From assembly GCA_029238315.1 (NCBI GenBank), contig JAQWGI010000037.1:1-64000 (forward strand): a stretch of 64,000 nt of DNA, in the 5' to 3' direction. Made by a program: the position numbers and the translations under genes. Source of the stretch: Polaribacter sp. Lineage in GTDB: Bacteria > Bacteroidota > Bacteroidia > Flavobacteriales > Flavobacteriaceae. A model generated the notes under the pieces. It saw only the letters and a program-made list of their open reading frames with translations, had not been told where the DNA came from and searched no databases. Below, piece after piece: positions 15,475 through 24,091 of the stretch (its first letter is position 1; each line of letters opens with the position of its first letter).

Positions 15475-16419
15475 TCAAGTCATTTTTGAATTTATAGAAA
15501 ATTGATAACCGTTAAGTAGGTCTTTAACTTCCATTTTCTTTTTTCCAGAAAGTTTTATTTCATCAATAATAAGGTAACCATCTCTTACGGCAACCTTTAA
15601 AGATTTTTTTGTAGTGAATAGTTTACCATTTTTATGCGTATGCTTCTCAAATTCTTTAGAAACTTTGTATAGTTTAGCGGTAATTGTATTTGTGTCATTG
15701 TGAATGTTTGTCCATGCTGCAGGATATGGATTTAATCCTCTTACTTTATTGTAAATATTATGTAAGCTATCAGACCAATCAATTTTACAATTTTCAGGAA
15801 ATAGCTTATAGGCTGTTTTTTCTTCTAATTCAGGTTGTTTTTCAGTAACAACTTTACCTTCACTTATTAACTGTAATGTTTCTAAAACTAAATCAGCACC
15901 GGCAAACATTAAACGGTCGTGTAATTCGCCTACAATTTCATTTTCATTGATATTAATTTCTTTTTGAAGAATGATTTCTCCAGTATCAATTTTATCATCA
16001 ATAAAAAATGTTGTTACGCCCGTTTTTGTTTCTCCATTAATAATGGCCCAGTTTATAGGTGCAGCACCACGATATTCTGGTAATAAAGAAGCATGTAAAT
16101 TAAAAGTGCCTAATTTTGGCATATCCCAAACAACTTTTGGCAACATTCTAAATGCTACAACAATCTGTAGATTGGCTTTTAAAGCTGTTAATTTGTCTAT
16201 AAAATCTGGATTTTTAAGGTTTGTTGGTTGTAAGATATTTAAACCTTGAGAAATTGCATATTTTTTTACTGCAGATTCATTTAATTTTCTCCCTCTTCCT
16301 GCTGGCTTATCCGCAGCGGTTATTACACCAACAACTTGATAGTTTTTTTCTACTAAATGTTTTAAAATGGTTGCTGCAAAATCTGGCGTCCCCATAAATA
16401 CTATCCGTAAATCTCTCAT
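15475..16419 (-). CDS. fmt: Methionyl-tRNA formyltransferase
   Basis: The enzyme formylates initiator Met-tRNA using 10-formyl-tetrahydrofolate. The 314-residue product shows the N-terminal formyltransferase fold (RIVFMGTPDFAATIL) and the active-site region NLHASLLPEYRGAAPINWAIINGE with His109. ETKTGVTTFFIDDKIDTGEII follows, with Asp145 completing the catalytic trio. The C-terminal domain (about 205-314) binds tRNA, with VRGLNPYPAAWT as the usual signature. It overlaps recQ by 4 bases, so the order on the minus strand AAA_28-recQ-fmt is one operon. Confidence 0.96.
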   Translation of the reverse strand: MRDLRIVFMGTPDFAATILKHLVEKNYQVVGVITAADKPAGRGRKLNESAVKKYAISQGLNILQPTNLKNPDFIDKLTALKANLQIVVAFRMLPKVVWDMPKLGTFNLHASLLPEYRGAAPINWAIINGETKTGVTTFFIDDKIDTGEIILQKEININENEIVGELHDRLMFAGADLVLETLQLISEGKVVTEKQPELEEKTAYKLFPENCKIDWSDSLHNIYNKVRGLNPYPAAWTNIHNDTNTITAKLYKVSKEFEKHTHKNGKLFTTKKSLKVAVRDGYLIIDEIKLSGKKKMEVKDLLNGYQFSINSKMT

Positions 16420-18305
16420 GAGTGAATGTAATATTGATTAAAGTTATTGATGCTAATTTTTTCTTCAGAAAGAAGTTGTTGCAAATTTAGTAAAACAGTT
16501 GCTTCTTTGTCAGAAATCTGCTGACATATTTCTTTAGAGGTTGCTGTTTTATGAGTTGATAAATAGGCAATAATTTCTGAAGAAATATCTAGATGGGTAT
16601 TTTTGTTTGCCAAACAAACATCACAAATCTTACATTTATCAACTTCATTTTCATTAAAATAATCTAAAATCTGGACACTTCTACAGACTGCATTGTTTTC
16701 TATAAACTGAATCAAATCACTTGTTTTTAATGCTTTTTGTTTGATGTATTTTTTAATGTTTCTAGAAATGCTATTGATGGTTTTATCGTCTTCTCTTGGC
16801 ACTAAAAAATAGAGTTCAGAGCCTTCAAATGCTTTTTGATAATTTATCAGTTTTTCTGCCTCTAATCTTGTCAATTCAGCTACAATTTGGCTCGATAATA
16901 AATTGGCTTTTTTTGCTAGCCAAAATTCATCTATTTTTGTTTCTTGCTCAAAAATACCGCCGTAACTTCTTAAAAGTAATTGTATGATTTTTGCGGTTTT
17001 TGTATTTGATTTTGAGTGCTTTAACACTTGTTTGCTGGTGGTTGTAAATTGTACAATCGATTTTTTATTGTAATTTTTTGAAATCTGTATAATTCCGTTT
17101 ACCTCCAGTAAATTTATTGTTGTGGCTACTTTTTTTGCTGCTAATTTGTACTTGTCAGAGAATTCTAATAAATGAAAATTAAAAGGTTTATTTAATAATT
17201 CTCCTTTGACTATTTGGAAGTGTGAAAAAAGGTGTTTGTAAATTTGTTTTATCTCTGAAATTGTAGGAAAAGCATTTTGATTTTTTTCTTTAAAAACACG
17301 AATGTCATTTTTGTTTACAAGCACCGCAGAAAATGCTTTTTTACCATCTCTACCAGCACGTCCTGCTTCTTGAATATAATTTTCAATACTATTGGGCAAA
17401 TCTAAATGTACTACAACTTTTACATTGTCTTTATCGATCCCCATCCCGAAAGCATTCGTAGCAACAATAATGGGTGTTTTTTCAGAAATCCAGTTGTCGA
17501 AAGCAATTTGTTTATCAATAGCAGGTAATCCACCGTGATAAAAACTTGCTTTGAAATTATTTGTATTTAAAAAAGATGCGATTTCTTTTGTTTTGTTTCT
17601 ACTGCTTACATAAACAATAATAGGTGCTTTTGTTTTGGTGCAAATTTTTAATAAGCTTCCTAGTTTGTCTTCTAAAGAAAAAATTTGATACGCTAAGTTG
17701 TCTCTGTAAAACGATTTTTTAAACACAATTGCATCCTTAATTTCAAGGCTATTTGTGATGTCATCGATTACCTCTTTTGTAGCGGTTGCTGTTAAAGCAA
17801 TAATTGGCGCAGTAGGTTTTAATTGTTTTAATATTTTAATATTTCTGTAGGAGGGTCTAAAATCGTGCCCCCATTCAGAAATACAGTGTGCTTCATCAAC
17901 AGCTATCAGATTTACATTCAATTGTTTTATTTTTTCTTGAATAAAGTTAGCTTGAAGTCTCTCTGGAGATAGGTATAAAAACTTGTAATTTCCAAACCGA
18001 ATGTTATCAAATAGCGTAATGAGTTCTTCTTGAGAAGAACCAGAAGGTAATGTGGTTGCTTTAATTCCTTTGCTGTTTAGGCTATCAACTTGATCTTGCA
18101 TTAAAGCAATTAACGGAGAAATTACAATACAAATTCCCTCTTTTAATATTGCCGGAATTTGAAAGCAGATAGATTTTCCACCGCCTGTTGGTAATAGTGC
18201 AATTGTATTTTTATTGGCTGTAACAGCCTCAATAATTTGGTCTTGCGGGGCTCTAAAAGTGTTATGATTCCAATACTTTTTTAATATTTGTAAAGCAGAA
18301 ATCAT
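16416..18305 (-). CDS. recQ: ATP-dependent DNA helicase RecQ
   Basis: The 629-residue superfamily 2 helicase unwinds DNA 3' to 5' during recombination repair. Walker A is LLPTGGGKS (38-46), the DEAH box is at 137-140 inside VDEAHCISEWGHDFRP, motif III is LTATAT, and motifs V-VI are TNAFGMGIDKDNVKVVVHLD and YIQEAGRAGRDG. A zinc-binding segment with C-R-S-V and KCKICDVC and a winged-helix part follow in the C-terminal third. No HRDC domain is evident, making this a RecQ-core enzyme of the kind found in Bacteroidota. The first ATG is 4 bases inside the upstream ATPase gene, and the stop overlaps the fmt start. Confidence 0.95.
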   Translation of the reverse strand: MISALQILKKYWNHNTFRAPQDQIIEAVTANKNTIALLPTGGGKSICFQIPAILKEGICIVISPLIALMQDQVDSLNSKGIKATTLPSGSSQEELITLFDNIRFGNYKFLYLSPERLQANFIQEKIKQLNVNLIAVDEAHCISEWGHDFRPSYRNIKILKQLKPTAPIIALTATATKEVIDDITNSLEIKDAIVFKKSFYRDNLAYQIFSLEDKLGSLLKICTKTKAPIIVYVSSRNKTKEIASFLNTNNFKASFYHGGLPAIDKQIAFDNWISEKTPIIVATNAFGMGIDKDNVKVVVHLDLPNSIENYIQEAGRAGRDGKKAFSAVLVNKNDIRVFKEKNQNAFPTISEIKQIYKHLFSHFQIVKGELLNKPFNFHLLEFSDKYKLAAKKVATTINLLEVNGIIQISKNYNKKSIVQFTTTSKQVLKHSKSNTKTAKIIQLLLRSYGGIFEQETKIDEFWLAKKANLLSSQIVAELTRLEAEKLINYQKAFEGSELYFLVPREDDKTINSISRNIKKYIKQKALKTSDLIQFIENNAVCRSVQILDYFNENEVDKCKICDVCLANKNTHLDISSEIIAYLSTHKTATSKEICQQISDKEATVLLNLQQLLSEEKISINNFNQYYIHS

Positions 18306-18844
18306 AAATCGTTTTTGATAGCATCTAAGATGTAATTGGTTCTTTCTATAACAGTGCCAAACGGTACACTGCCAATTTTGTAGCCGATTTCTTGATACGT
18401 TTTCTTTAAATGGTAATGTATTTTAACCGCTTCTTCAAAACTTTCATACCGCTCGTTGTCTGAAGTGTAGATTTCTTTCCAGGGCGGAAGCATAAAAACT
18501 TTTGTATATAGGTAGGATTTGCTTTTTTCTATGAAATGACTTGGATATTTGGTGTTGAAAAATTCTAAATATGCATGAACATCTGGAATTCCTCGATCAA
18601 AAAAAACCAATTTTTCTTTTGAGTTTTCAGCGTCTAAAAATTGCTGTTCTCTGCCTTCTAATAGTAAGTTGCTAAATAATAGAGGGTCTTTTAAAAATAA
18701 CTGATCTATGCCCTTTTTTTGTGCCTCAAGTATAACTTCTCTAGAAATTTCTTCTTTACAAGAAAACCCTTTTTTTGTTAGCGCATTTAAAATAGAGGAT
18801 TTACCTGTTCCTGGACCTCCAATAAGTACAATTTTTTGTTGCAT
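18302..18844 (-). CDS. AAA_28-type P-loop ATPase (NadR-like kinase fold)
   Basis: The 180-residue P-loop protein starts MQQKIVLIGGPGTGKSS (Walker A 9-17). LVFFDRGIPDVHAYLEFF is the Walker B/Asp-Arg signature of the AAA_28 family, and a C-terminal helix follows. This family is related to small nucleotide/nucleoside kinases such as NadR; no member with known role can be assigned here. It is the first gene of the AAA_28-recQ-fmt operon, overlapping recQ by 4 bases. A -7 box ends only 4 bases before the ATG. Confidence 0.8.
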   Translation of the reverse strand: MQQKIVLIGGPGTGKSSILNALTKKGFSCKEEISREVILEAQKKGIDQLFLKDPLLFSNLLLEGREQQFLDAENSKEKLVFFDRGIPDVHAYLEFFNTKYPSHFIEKSKSYLYTKVFMLPPWKEIYTSDNERYESFEEAVKIHYHLKKTYQEIGYKIGSVPFGTVIERTNYILDAIKNDL

Positions 18845-18848
18845 TTAG

Positions 18849-18856
18849 CAAAAATA
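18849..18856 (-). promoter_or_regulatory. Candidate -7 box (TATTTTTG) abutting the AAA_28 start codon
   Basis: The match to TAnnTTTG is perfect on the minus strand, and it lies only 4 bases before the ATG. If active, the transcript would begin at about the start codon (leaderless). No -33 TTG is seen. Confidence 0.4.
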
Positions 18857-18888
18857 ATAGATTCTGAGTATAAAAATAATAAATAATG

Positions 18889-18896
18889 TAATTTTG
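18889..18896 (+). promoter_or_regulatory. Candidate -7 box (TAATTTTG) for the DUF493 gene
   Basis: It is a perfect match to TAnnTTTG, 34 bases before the start codon, in the divergent gap with the AAA_28 gene. Confidence 0.5.
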
Positions 18897-18930
18897 CAAT
18901 AAATAAATCAAAAGGGTTAATATTAATAAA

Positions 18931-19212
18931 ATGGGTAAAACAGAAGAATTTTATTTAAAATTAAAAGATAGTTTAGAAGCTACAACAAAATTTCCTACAG
19001 AATATTTATATAAATTTATCGTTCCCGCTACTGGTAATCAGGTGCAAGAAATTGAAGCTATTTTTAAAGGTTCTTCTGCTAAATTTTCTACAATTAAATC
19101 AAAAACGGGAAAATATACTAGTGTTTCTGTAAGAGTTCAATTAACTTCTTCAGATAAAGTAATTTTGTATTACAGAAAAGTAGAGAAGGTAGCAGGAATT
19201 ATTTCATTATAA
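18931..19212 (+). CDS. DUF493 (YbeD-like) protein
   Basis: The 93-residue product shows the DUF493/YbeD pattern. FPTEYLYKFIVPATGNQVQEIEAIF gives the first strand and helix, SSAKFSTIKSKTGKYTSVSVRVQLTSSDKVILYYRKV gives the remaining strands, and VAGIISL ends it. The fold is a ferredoxin-like ACT-type small domain; YbeD of E. coli is next to lipB, but no such gene is here. Function is unknown and the gene looks intact. The next gene starts 12 bases later, so it may share a transcript with the PPIase genes. Confidence 0.85.
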   Translation: MGKTEEFYLKLKDSLEATTKFPTEYLYKFIVPATGNQVQEIEAIFKGSSAKFSTIKSKTGKYTSVSVRVQLTSSDKVILYYRKVEKVAGIISL

Positions 19213-19224
19213 AATTTTAAAAAA

Positions 19225-20835
19225 ATGAAGAATACGTTTTTTATCTTTTTGTTTCTATTGAGTTCATATGCTGTTTTTTCTCAAAAAGACTCTCAGGTGT
19301 TGTTTCGTGTTGATGGCGTTTCAGTTACTGTGTTGGATTTTAAAAAAGTATATAAAAAAAACTTAGCGATTATTGAGGAAGTAAATAAAAAAAGTATTTC
19401 AGATAATTTGAATTTATTTATCAATTTTAAGCTGAAGTTAAAAGAAGCTTACCGATTAAAAATCCATGAAACGGAAATTTATAAAAAAGAAATTGAAGCA
19501 TATAAGAATCAACTAATTACTCCCTATTTACAAGACACGATCTACATTTCAAAATTGGTAAAGGAAGCATATTATCGAACCAAATATAAAATTAATGTAA
19601 GTCATGTTTTGGTTAAGATTTCTAAAAATAGTTCACCAAAAGATACTCTAAAAGCTTATCAGAAAATTATGAAGGCAAGAAACGAATATTTAGCGGGAAC
19701 ACCTTTTGATACAGTTGCATTGGCGTATTCAGATGATCAATCTGTAAAGTTCAATTCAGGAAACCTAGGATATTTTTCCGCCTTTAAGATGGTGTACCCA
19801 TTTGAAAATGCAGCTTATAAAACTAAGGTAAATGATGTTTCTATACCATTTAGAACTGATTATGGCTATCATTTTTTGAAAGTCAATGATTTAAAGTTGT
19901 CTGAAGGAGAAGTAGAAGTAGCTCATATTTTGTTAACAGATACATCTAAAAAAGGAAGATTTAAAATTGATAGTATTTATAAGAGTCTAATAAATGGAGC
20001 TGATTTTGCACAACTAGTAAAGCAATATTCAAATGATAATGGGACGATTTCTAATGGAGGTAAGTTGCCAAGGTTTGGAACCGGAAGAATGTTATTCCCT
20101 TTTGAGGTTGCTTCTTTTAAATTGAAAACAAAGGGTGCTATTTCGAAGCCTTTTAAAACAAAATTCGGTTGGCATATTGTAAAACTAATAGAAAAATATC
20201 CAGTAGCACCTTTTGAAGATCTTAAAACATCTTTAAAAGAGCGTGTAATTGCAAATGGTGGTGCTCAAATGTCTGAGGTAAATATGATAAAAGAAATACA
20301 AAAAAATTATCGTATTAAAGTGCATAAAGATGCGTTCGCTATTTTTAAATTAAATAACATAAGATCTTTTGAAAGTGATACGCTTCAAAAAACACTTTTA
20401 ACGATAGAGGATAAACAACTTAAACAAATTAGTTTTTTTAATTACATACAAAATAAGAGTCATAAATCGATAGCTGTTCTTTTTAGCGATTTTAAAAATC
20501 AAGAAATATTAAATTACTACAAAGATCAATTAAGAGATGTGTCGCCAGAATTTTCTGAAACCTTAAGAGAATACGAGGAAGGGTTGCTTGTGTTTGATTT
20601 AATGCAGCAAGAAGTTTGGGAAAGATCGATGAAGGATACTCTTGGTTTAAAAAATTATTTCAAGCAGTATAAAGAACTGTATGATTTTGAGGAAGTATCA
20701 AATAATAAAGGTCTTGTAATGAGTGATTATCAAGAGTTTTTAGAAAAAGAATTGATTGCCCTGTTAAAGCGTAAATACCAAGTAAAAATAAGAAAAAAAG
20801 TGTTGAGTAAATTAATCAAGCAATATCAAAAATAA
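19225..20835 (+). CDS. Periplasmic peptidyl-prolyl cis-trans isomerase with two parvulin domains
   Basis: The 536-residue product has a signal peptide (FIFLFLLSSYAVFSQ) and an N-terminal SurA/PpiD-type helical part. Two parvulin (rotamase) domains follow at about 125-228 (ISVN-type strand SHVLVKI, then GNLGYFSAFKMVYPFENAAY and GYHFLKV) and 232-335 (VAHILL, then GGKLPRFGTGRMLFPFEVASF and GWHIVKL). The C-terminal 190 residues are helical. Such proteins fold or chaperone outer-membrane proteins in the periplasm. The stop shares one base with the next start (TAATG). Three such genes in a row are a common flavobacterial layout. Confidence 0.92.
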   Translation: MKNTFFIFLFLLSSYAVFSQKDSQVLFRVDGVSVTVLDFKKVYKKNLAIIEEVNKKSISDNLNLFINFKLKLKEAYRLKIHETEIYKKEIEAYKNQLITPYLQDTIYISKLVKEAYYRTKYKINVSHVLVKISKNSSPKDTLKAYQKIMKARNEYLAGTPFDTVALAYSDDQSVKFNSGNLGYFSAFKMVYPFENAAYKTKVNDVSIPFRTDYGYHFLKVNDLKLSEGEVEVAHILLTDTSKKGRFKIDSIYKSLINGADFAQLVKQYSNDNGTISNGGKLPRFGTGRMLFPFEVASFKLKTKGAISKPFKTKFGWHIVKLIEKYPVAPFEDLKTSLKERVIANGGAQMSEVNMIKEIQKNYRIKVHKDAFAIFKLNNIRSFESDTLQKTLLTIEDKQLKQISFFNYIQNKSHKSIAVLFSDFKNQEILNYYKDQLRDVSPEFSETLREYEEGLLVFDLMQQEVWERSMKDTLGLKNYFKQYKELYDFEEVSNNKGLVMSDYQEFLEKELIALLKRKYQVKIRKKVLSKLIKQYQK

Positions 20836-21695
20836 TGTATAAGAAAGCTGTCTTTTTGTTTTTTTTAGTAGTTTTTACATCCTGTCAGTTTTTTGAATTT
20901 GGACAACAAAAGACCCTTGTAGAAAATCCAATTGCAAGTGTAAACGATTCATATTTATATCGTAAAGATATTGCTACTTTAATTCCGAAAAATATTTCCA
21001 AAAGTGATAGCATTCTTATTACCAAGGGTATAATAAATAATTGGGCTGTTAAAGAATTGCTGCAGCAGAAAGCTGTAGAGAATTTAACACAAACAGAAAA
21101 CACAACTTACCTAAAACTAGTAGAGGATTATAAAGAGAGTTTGTATGTAAATGGTTACAAAGCACGTTTAATTCAACAACAATTAGATACTGTTGTTTCA
21201 GAAGAGGAGATAACCGAGTATTATATCTTAAATAGCAATAACTTTAGGTTGAATGAAGAGCTGATAAAGATTAAGTATGTTCATTTTGGAAACGATTTAA
21301 TAGATCAGGAAATCGTTGTAAGACACTTTAAGTCTGAAGGGTATGATGATTTAATTGCTCTCGAAAATCAAGAGATAAATTTTAAGGCAAGTAACTTAAA
21401 TGATTCAACTTGGATTAAATTAACAGATGTTTTGTTAAAAATTCCAAAATTTAAAGAAGAACCAAGAGATTATTTGTTAAAAAAATCTAAATTCATACAA
21501 AAAGAAGATTCTTTAGGGTTATATTTGGTGGCTGTAAAAGATGTTTTAAAACGGAACGATATTGCGCCTAAAAACTATATTTCGCCTACGATAAAGCAGC
21601 TTATTTTACATAAAAGAAAACTAGAATTAATTAGAGACATAGAAAAAACGTTACTTAACGATGCAATTCAAAACAAAAATTTTAAAGAGTATTAA
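20835..21695 (+). CDS. Lipoprotein related to SurA/PPIase proteins but without a clear parvulin domain
   Basis: The 286-residue product starts with a lipoprotein signal (FFLVVFTSC, Cys17). The rest is largely helical with long charged helices; NPIASVNDSYLYRKDI resembles the SurA N-terminal entry and EEITEYYILNSNNFRLNEELIKIKYVHF the usual strand before a parvulin domain. But the hallmark HILVK/GGxxGxF loop of the rotamase is not seen, so it may be a chaperone-only paralog. Its neighbours on both sides are PPIases. It overlaps the next gene by 35 bases, an unusually long overlap. Confidence 0.7.
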   Translation: MYKKAVFLFFLVVFTSCQFFEFGQQKTLVENPIASVNDSYLYRKDIATLIPKNISKSDSILITKGIINNWAVKELLQQKAVENLTQTENTTYLKLVEDYKESLYVNGYKARLIQQQLDTVVSEEEITEYYILNSNNFRLNEELIKIKYVHFGNDLIDQEIVVRHFKSEGYDDLIALENQEINFKASNLNDSTWIKLTDVLLKIPKFKEEPRDYLLKKSKFIQKEDSLGLYLVAVKDVLKRNDIAPKNYISPTIKQLILHKRKLELIRDIEKTLLNDAIQNKNFKEY

Positions 21696-23034
21696 TTTTC
21701 CATTTTTTATTTTATCAATGGCTTTATTTGTTTCAACAGCACAAGCGCAAATGAATAAAATTGATGGAGTAGATGTTGTAGTAGGAAAAAATGTGGTATT
21801 GAGTTCTGATATCGCTAAATTTAAACTTGATATTGAGCAACGAAGTGAAGGAAAGATTAAAATTTCTGATTGTGAGATGTTAGAGCAATTAATGCTTCAA
21901 AAGCTTTTGTCACATCATGCAGTAATAGATAGTATGATTGTTACCGATACAGAAATTAACAGTGCTGTAGAAAGAAATTTAGCTTTTTTTACACAAGAAT
22001 ATGGCAGTATAGAAAACGTTGTTAAAAAATACGGATTCAATGATTTAAACGATCTGAAAACAGAATTATATGGCATTGAAAAAGAAAATGCTTTAGTTGC
22101 AAAAGAGCAAGAGTTTATAAACGAGGGTGTTGATGTAACACCAGAAGAAGTTAGAATTTATTTTAATGGTTTGAAAGAAAAGACAGAGCTTCCAGAATTT
22201 CAAGCTGAGATTGAAATGGCACAAATAGTTATTTATGCAAAGCCTACTCAAGAAGAAAATGATAGAATAATCAGTAAACTTTCACAATTAAAAAAAGAGA
22301 TAGAAGCGGGTGCTAACTTTAAGATCAAAGCAGTTTTAAACTCAGACGATCCAACAGCAGCTCAAAACGGAGGGCAAATGTCGGTGACAAAAGATAGTCC
22401 GTTTATTAAAGAGTTTAAAGAAGTTGCATTTTCTTTAGATGTAAATCAGGTTTCAGAACCTTTTAAAACAGCTTTTGGATATCATATTATAAAACTACAT
22501 CAAGTAAAAGGAAAAACAAGGATCTTATCACATATCTTAATGCAACCAGAAATTCTAGATTCAAAAATTACTGAAGCTAAAGAAAAAATAGATAATATTA
22601 GAACCGATATTATAGATGGTAAAATTACTTTTGAAGAAGCAGTAGCCTTGTATTCTGAAGATGAAGACACAAAAAATAGTGCAGGAGTGATTGTTAATCC
22701 TTATACTAACGAAACACGTTTTGATTTAACAAGAATGGATCCATCATTATATGCGAGAGTAATAAACACCAAAAAAGGAGAAATTACAACACCTTTTTAT
22801 GATGAGACACAGCAAAATGAAAAGATGTACAAAATCATTTACATGAAAGATAGAACGCTTACACACAAAGCAGATTTGATTAATGATTATGTGAAAATTC
22901 AAAAACTAGCATTACAAAAGAAGAAAGAAGAGAACATTACCAAATGGTCTAAGAATAAAATAAATGATACTTACATAAAAATTAGCGATAAATATAAATG
23001 TGAGTTCAAGAAAAACTGGAGAAAAGTAAATTAA
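21661..23034 (+). CDS. SurA-like peptidyl-prolyl cis-trans isomerase
   Basis: The 457-residue periplasmic protein has a signal peptide (FFILSMALFVSTAQAQ). A SurA-type N-terminal region (IDGVDVVVGKNVVLSSDIAKFKLDIEQ) is followed by two parvulin domains at about 175-282 (EIEMAQIVIYAKP, then GGQMSVTKDSPFIKEFKEVAFSL and GYHIIKLH) and about 285-395 (ILSHILMQPE, then EDTKNSAGVIVNPYTNETRFDL). The ATG at 21661 lies within the preceding gene; the signal sequence fits and supports this start. It should assist outer-membrane protein assembly. The next gene starts 3 bases after the stop. Confidence 0.92.
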   Translation: MQFKTKILKSINFPFFILSMALFVSTAQAQMNKIDGVDVVVGKNVVLSSDIAKFKLDIEQRSEGKIKISDCEMLEQLMLQKLLSHHAVIDSMIVTDTEINSAVERNLAFFTQEYGSIENVVKKYGFNDLNDLKTELYGIEKENALVAKEQEFINEGVDVTPEEVRIYFNGLKEKTELPEFQAEIEMAQIVIYAKPTQEENDRIISKLSQLKKEIEAGANFKIKAVLNSDDPTAAQNGGQMSVTKDSPFIKEFKEVAFSLDVNQVSEPFKTAFGYHIIKLHQVKGKTRILSHILMQPEILDSKITEAKEKIDNIRTDIIDGKITFEEAVALYSEDEDTKNSAGVIVNPYTNETRFDLTRMDPSLYARVINTKKGEITTPFYDETQQNEKMYKIIYMKDRTLTHKADLINDYVKIQKLALQKKKEENITKWSKNKINDTYIKISDKYKCEFKKNWRKVN

Positions 23035-23037
23035 TTA

Positions 23038-23991
23038 ATGTCTGATATTGTAGCCATTGAAACATTAGTAGCCAAAACAAAACTGCTAAAAAAAGAAATA
23101 TCAAAAATAATTGTTGGTCAAAACAATGCAGTTGATTTTGTGATACTTTCTATTTTTTGTGGTGGACATTCTTTGTTGATTGGAGTTCCAGGTTTAGCAA
23201 AAACACTTTTAGTGCAAACAGTTTCTGATGCATTAGGCTTAAATTTTAAAAGAATTCAATTTACTCCAGATTTAATGCCTTCAGATATTTTAGGTAGTGA
23301 AATTTTGGATGAAAACCGAAAATTTACTTTTGTAAAAGGTCCAATCTTTAGCAATATTATTTTAGCGGATGAAATTAATAGAACACCGCCAAAAACACAA
23401 GCTGCTTTACTAGAAGCAATGCAAGAGCGTTCAGTTACAGTTGCTGGTCATCATTATAAACTAGATTTACCTTTTTATGTGTTGGCAACTCAAAATCCAA
23501 TTGAGCAAGAAGGAACGTATCCTTTGCCAGAAGCGCAATTAGATCGTTTTATGTTTTCTATCAATTTAGAATATCCAACTTTTGCAGAAGAAGTTGAAGT
23601 TGTAAAGAATACTACTTCCAATGAAACACAAGAAGTAAATCCGACATTCTCAAATACTGAAATTTTAGAAATTCAAAAATTAATTAGAAAAATTCCTGTT
23701 GCAGATAATGTTGTAGAGTATGCGGTTTCTTTGGTTAGTAAAACAAGATCAAAAGGAGAAAACACAACTGAATTTATAAAAAATTATGTTGATTGGGGAG
23801 CTGGACCAAGAGCTTCACAAAATTTAATTTTGGCAGCAAAAGCACATGCAGCAATTAACGGCAAGTTCTCTCCAGATATTGAAGATGTAAAAGCAGTTGC
23901 AATTCCAATTTTATCACATAGAGTAGTTAAAAATTATAAAGCAGAAGCAGAAGGAATTACTATTTCTGAAATTATATCTTCATTGTTATAA
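23038..23991 (+). CDS. MoxR-family AAA+ ATPase
   Basis: The 317-residue AAA+ ATPase has Walker A GVPGLAKT (49-56), Walker B ILADEINR (108-115), sensor LATQNPIEQEGTYPLPEAQLDRFMF, and sensor 2 DWGAGPRASQNLILAAKAHA. MoxR proteins act as chaperones that load cofactors or assemble complexes, usually with VWA-domain or other partners. No VWA gene is adjacent here. The gene starts 3 bases after the SurA-like gene, so it is the last full-length gene of the periplasmic-folding operon; a small membrane protein follows 4 bases later. Confidence 0.94.
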   Translation: MSDIVAIETLVAKTKLLKKEISKIIVGQNNAVDFVILSIFCGGHSLLIGVPGLAKTLLVQTVSDALGLNFKRIQFTPDLMPSDILGSEILDENRKFTFVKGPIFSNIILADEINRTPPKTQAALLEAMQERSVTVAGHHYKLDLPFYVLATQNPIEQEGTYPLPEAQLDRFMFSINLEYPTFAEEVEVVKNTTSNETQEVNPTFSNTEILEIQKLIRKIPVADNVVEYAVSLVSKTRSKGENTTEFIKNYVDWGAGPRASQNLILAAKAHAAINGKFSPDIEDVKAVAIPILSHRVVKNYKAEAEGITISEIISSLL

Positions 23992-23995
23992 TCTA

Positions 23996-24091
23996 ATGAA
24001 AAAACAAAACAGAATTTATATTATTGCAGTAATTGTTTTTGTAATTGCTTTTATAGCTACTACCAAAGTAATTTCAATGTTAAAACCTTAG
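23996..24091 (+). CDS. Predicted 31-residue single-pass membrane protein after moxR
   Basis: ATG at 23996, 4 bases after the moxR stop, opens a frame of 31 codons ending with TAG at 24089-24091. The peptide MKKQNRIYIIAVIVFVIAF has a positively charged N-terminus, a hydrophobic stretch of about 16 residues (8-23) and a Thr/Lys-rich tail ending MLKP, the look of a small inner-membrane protein. The stop overlaps the stop of the convergent fucosidase gene by 4 bases. No family is known to me. It is short, so chance cannot be ruled out, but the composition and placement favour a real gene. Confidence 0.5.
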   Translation: MKKQNRIYIIAVIVFVIAFIATTKVISMLKP

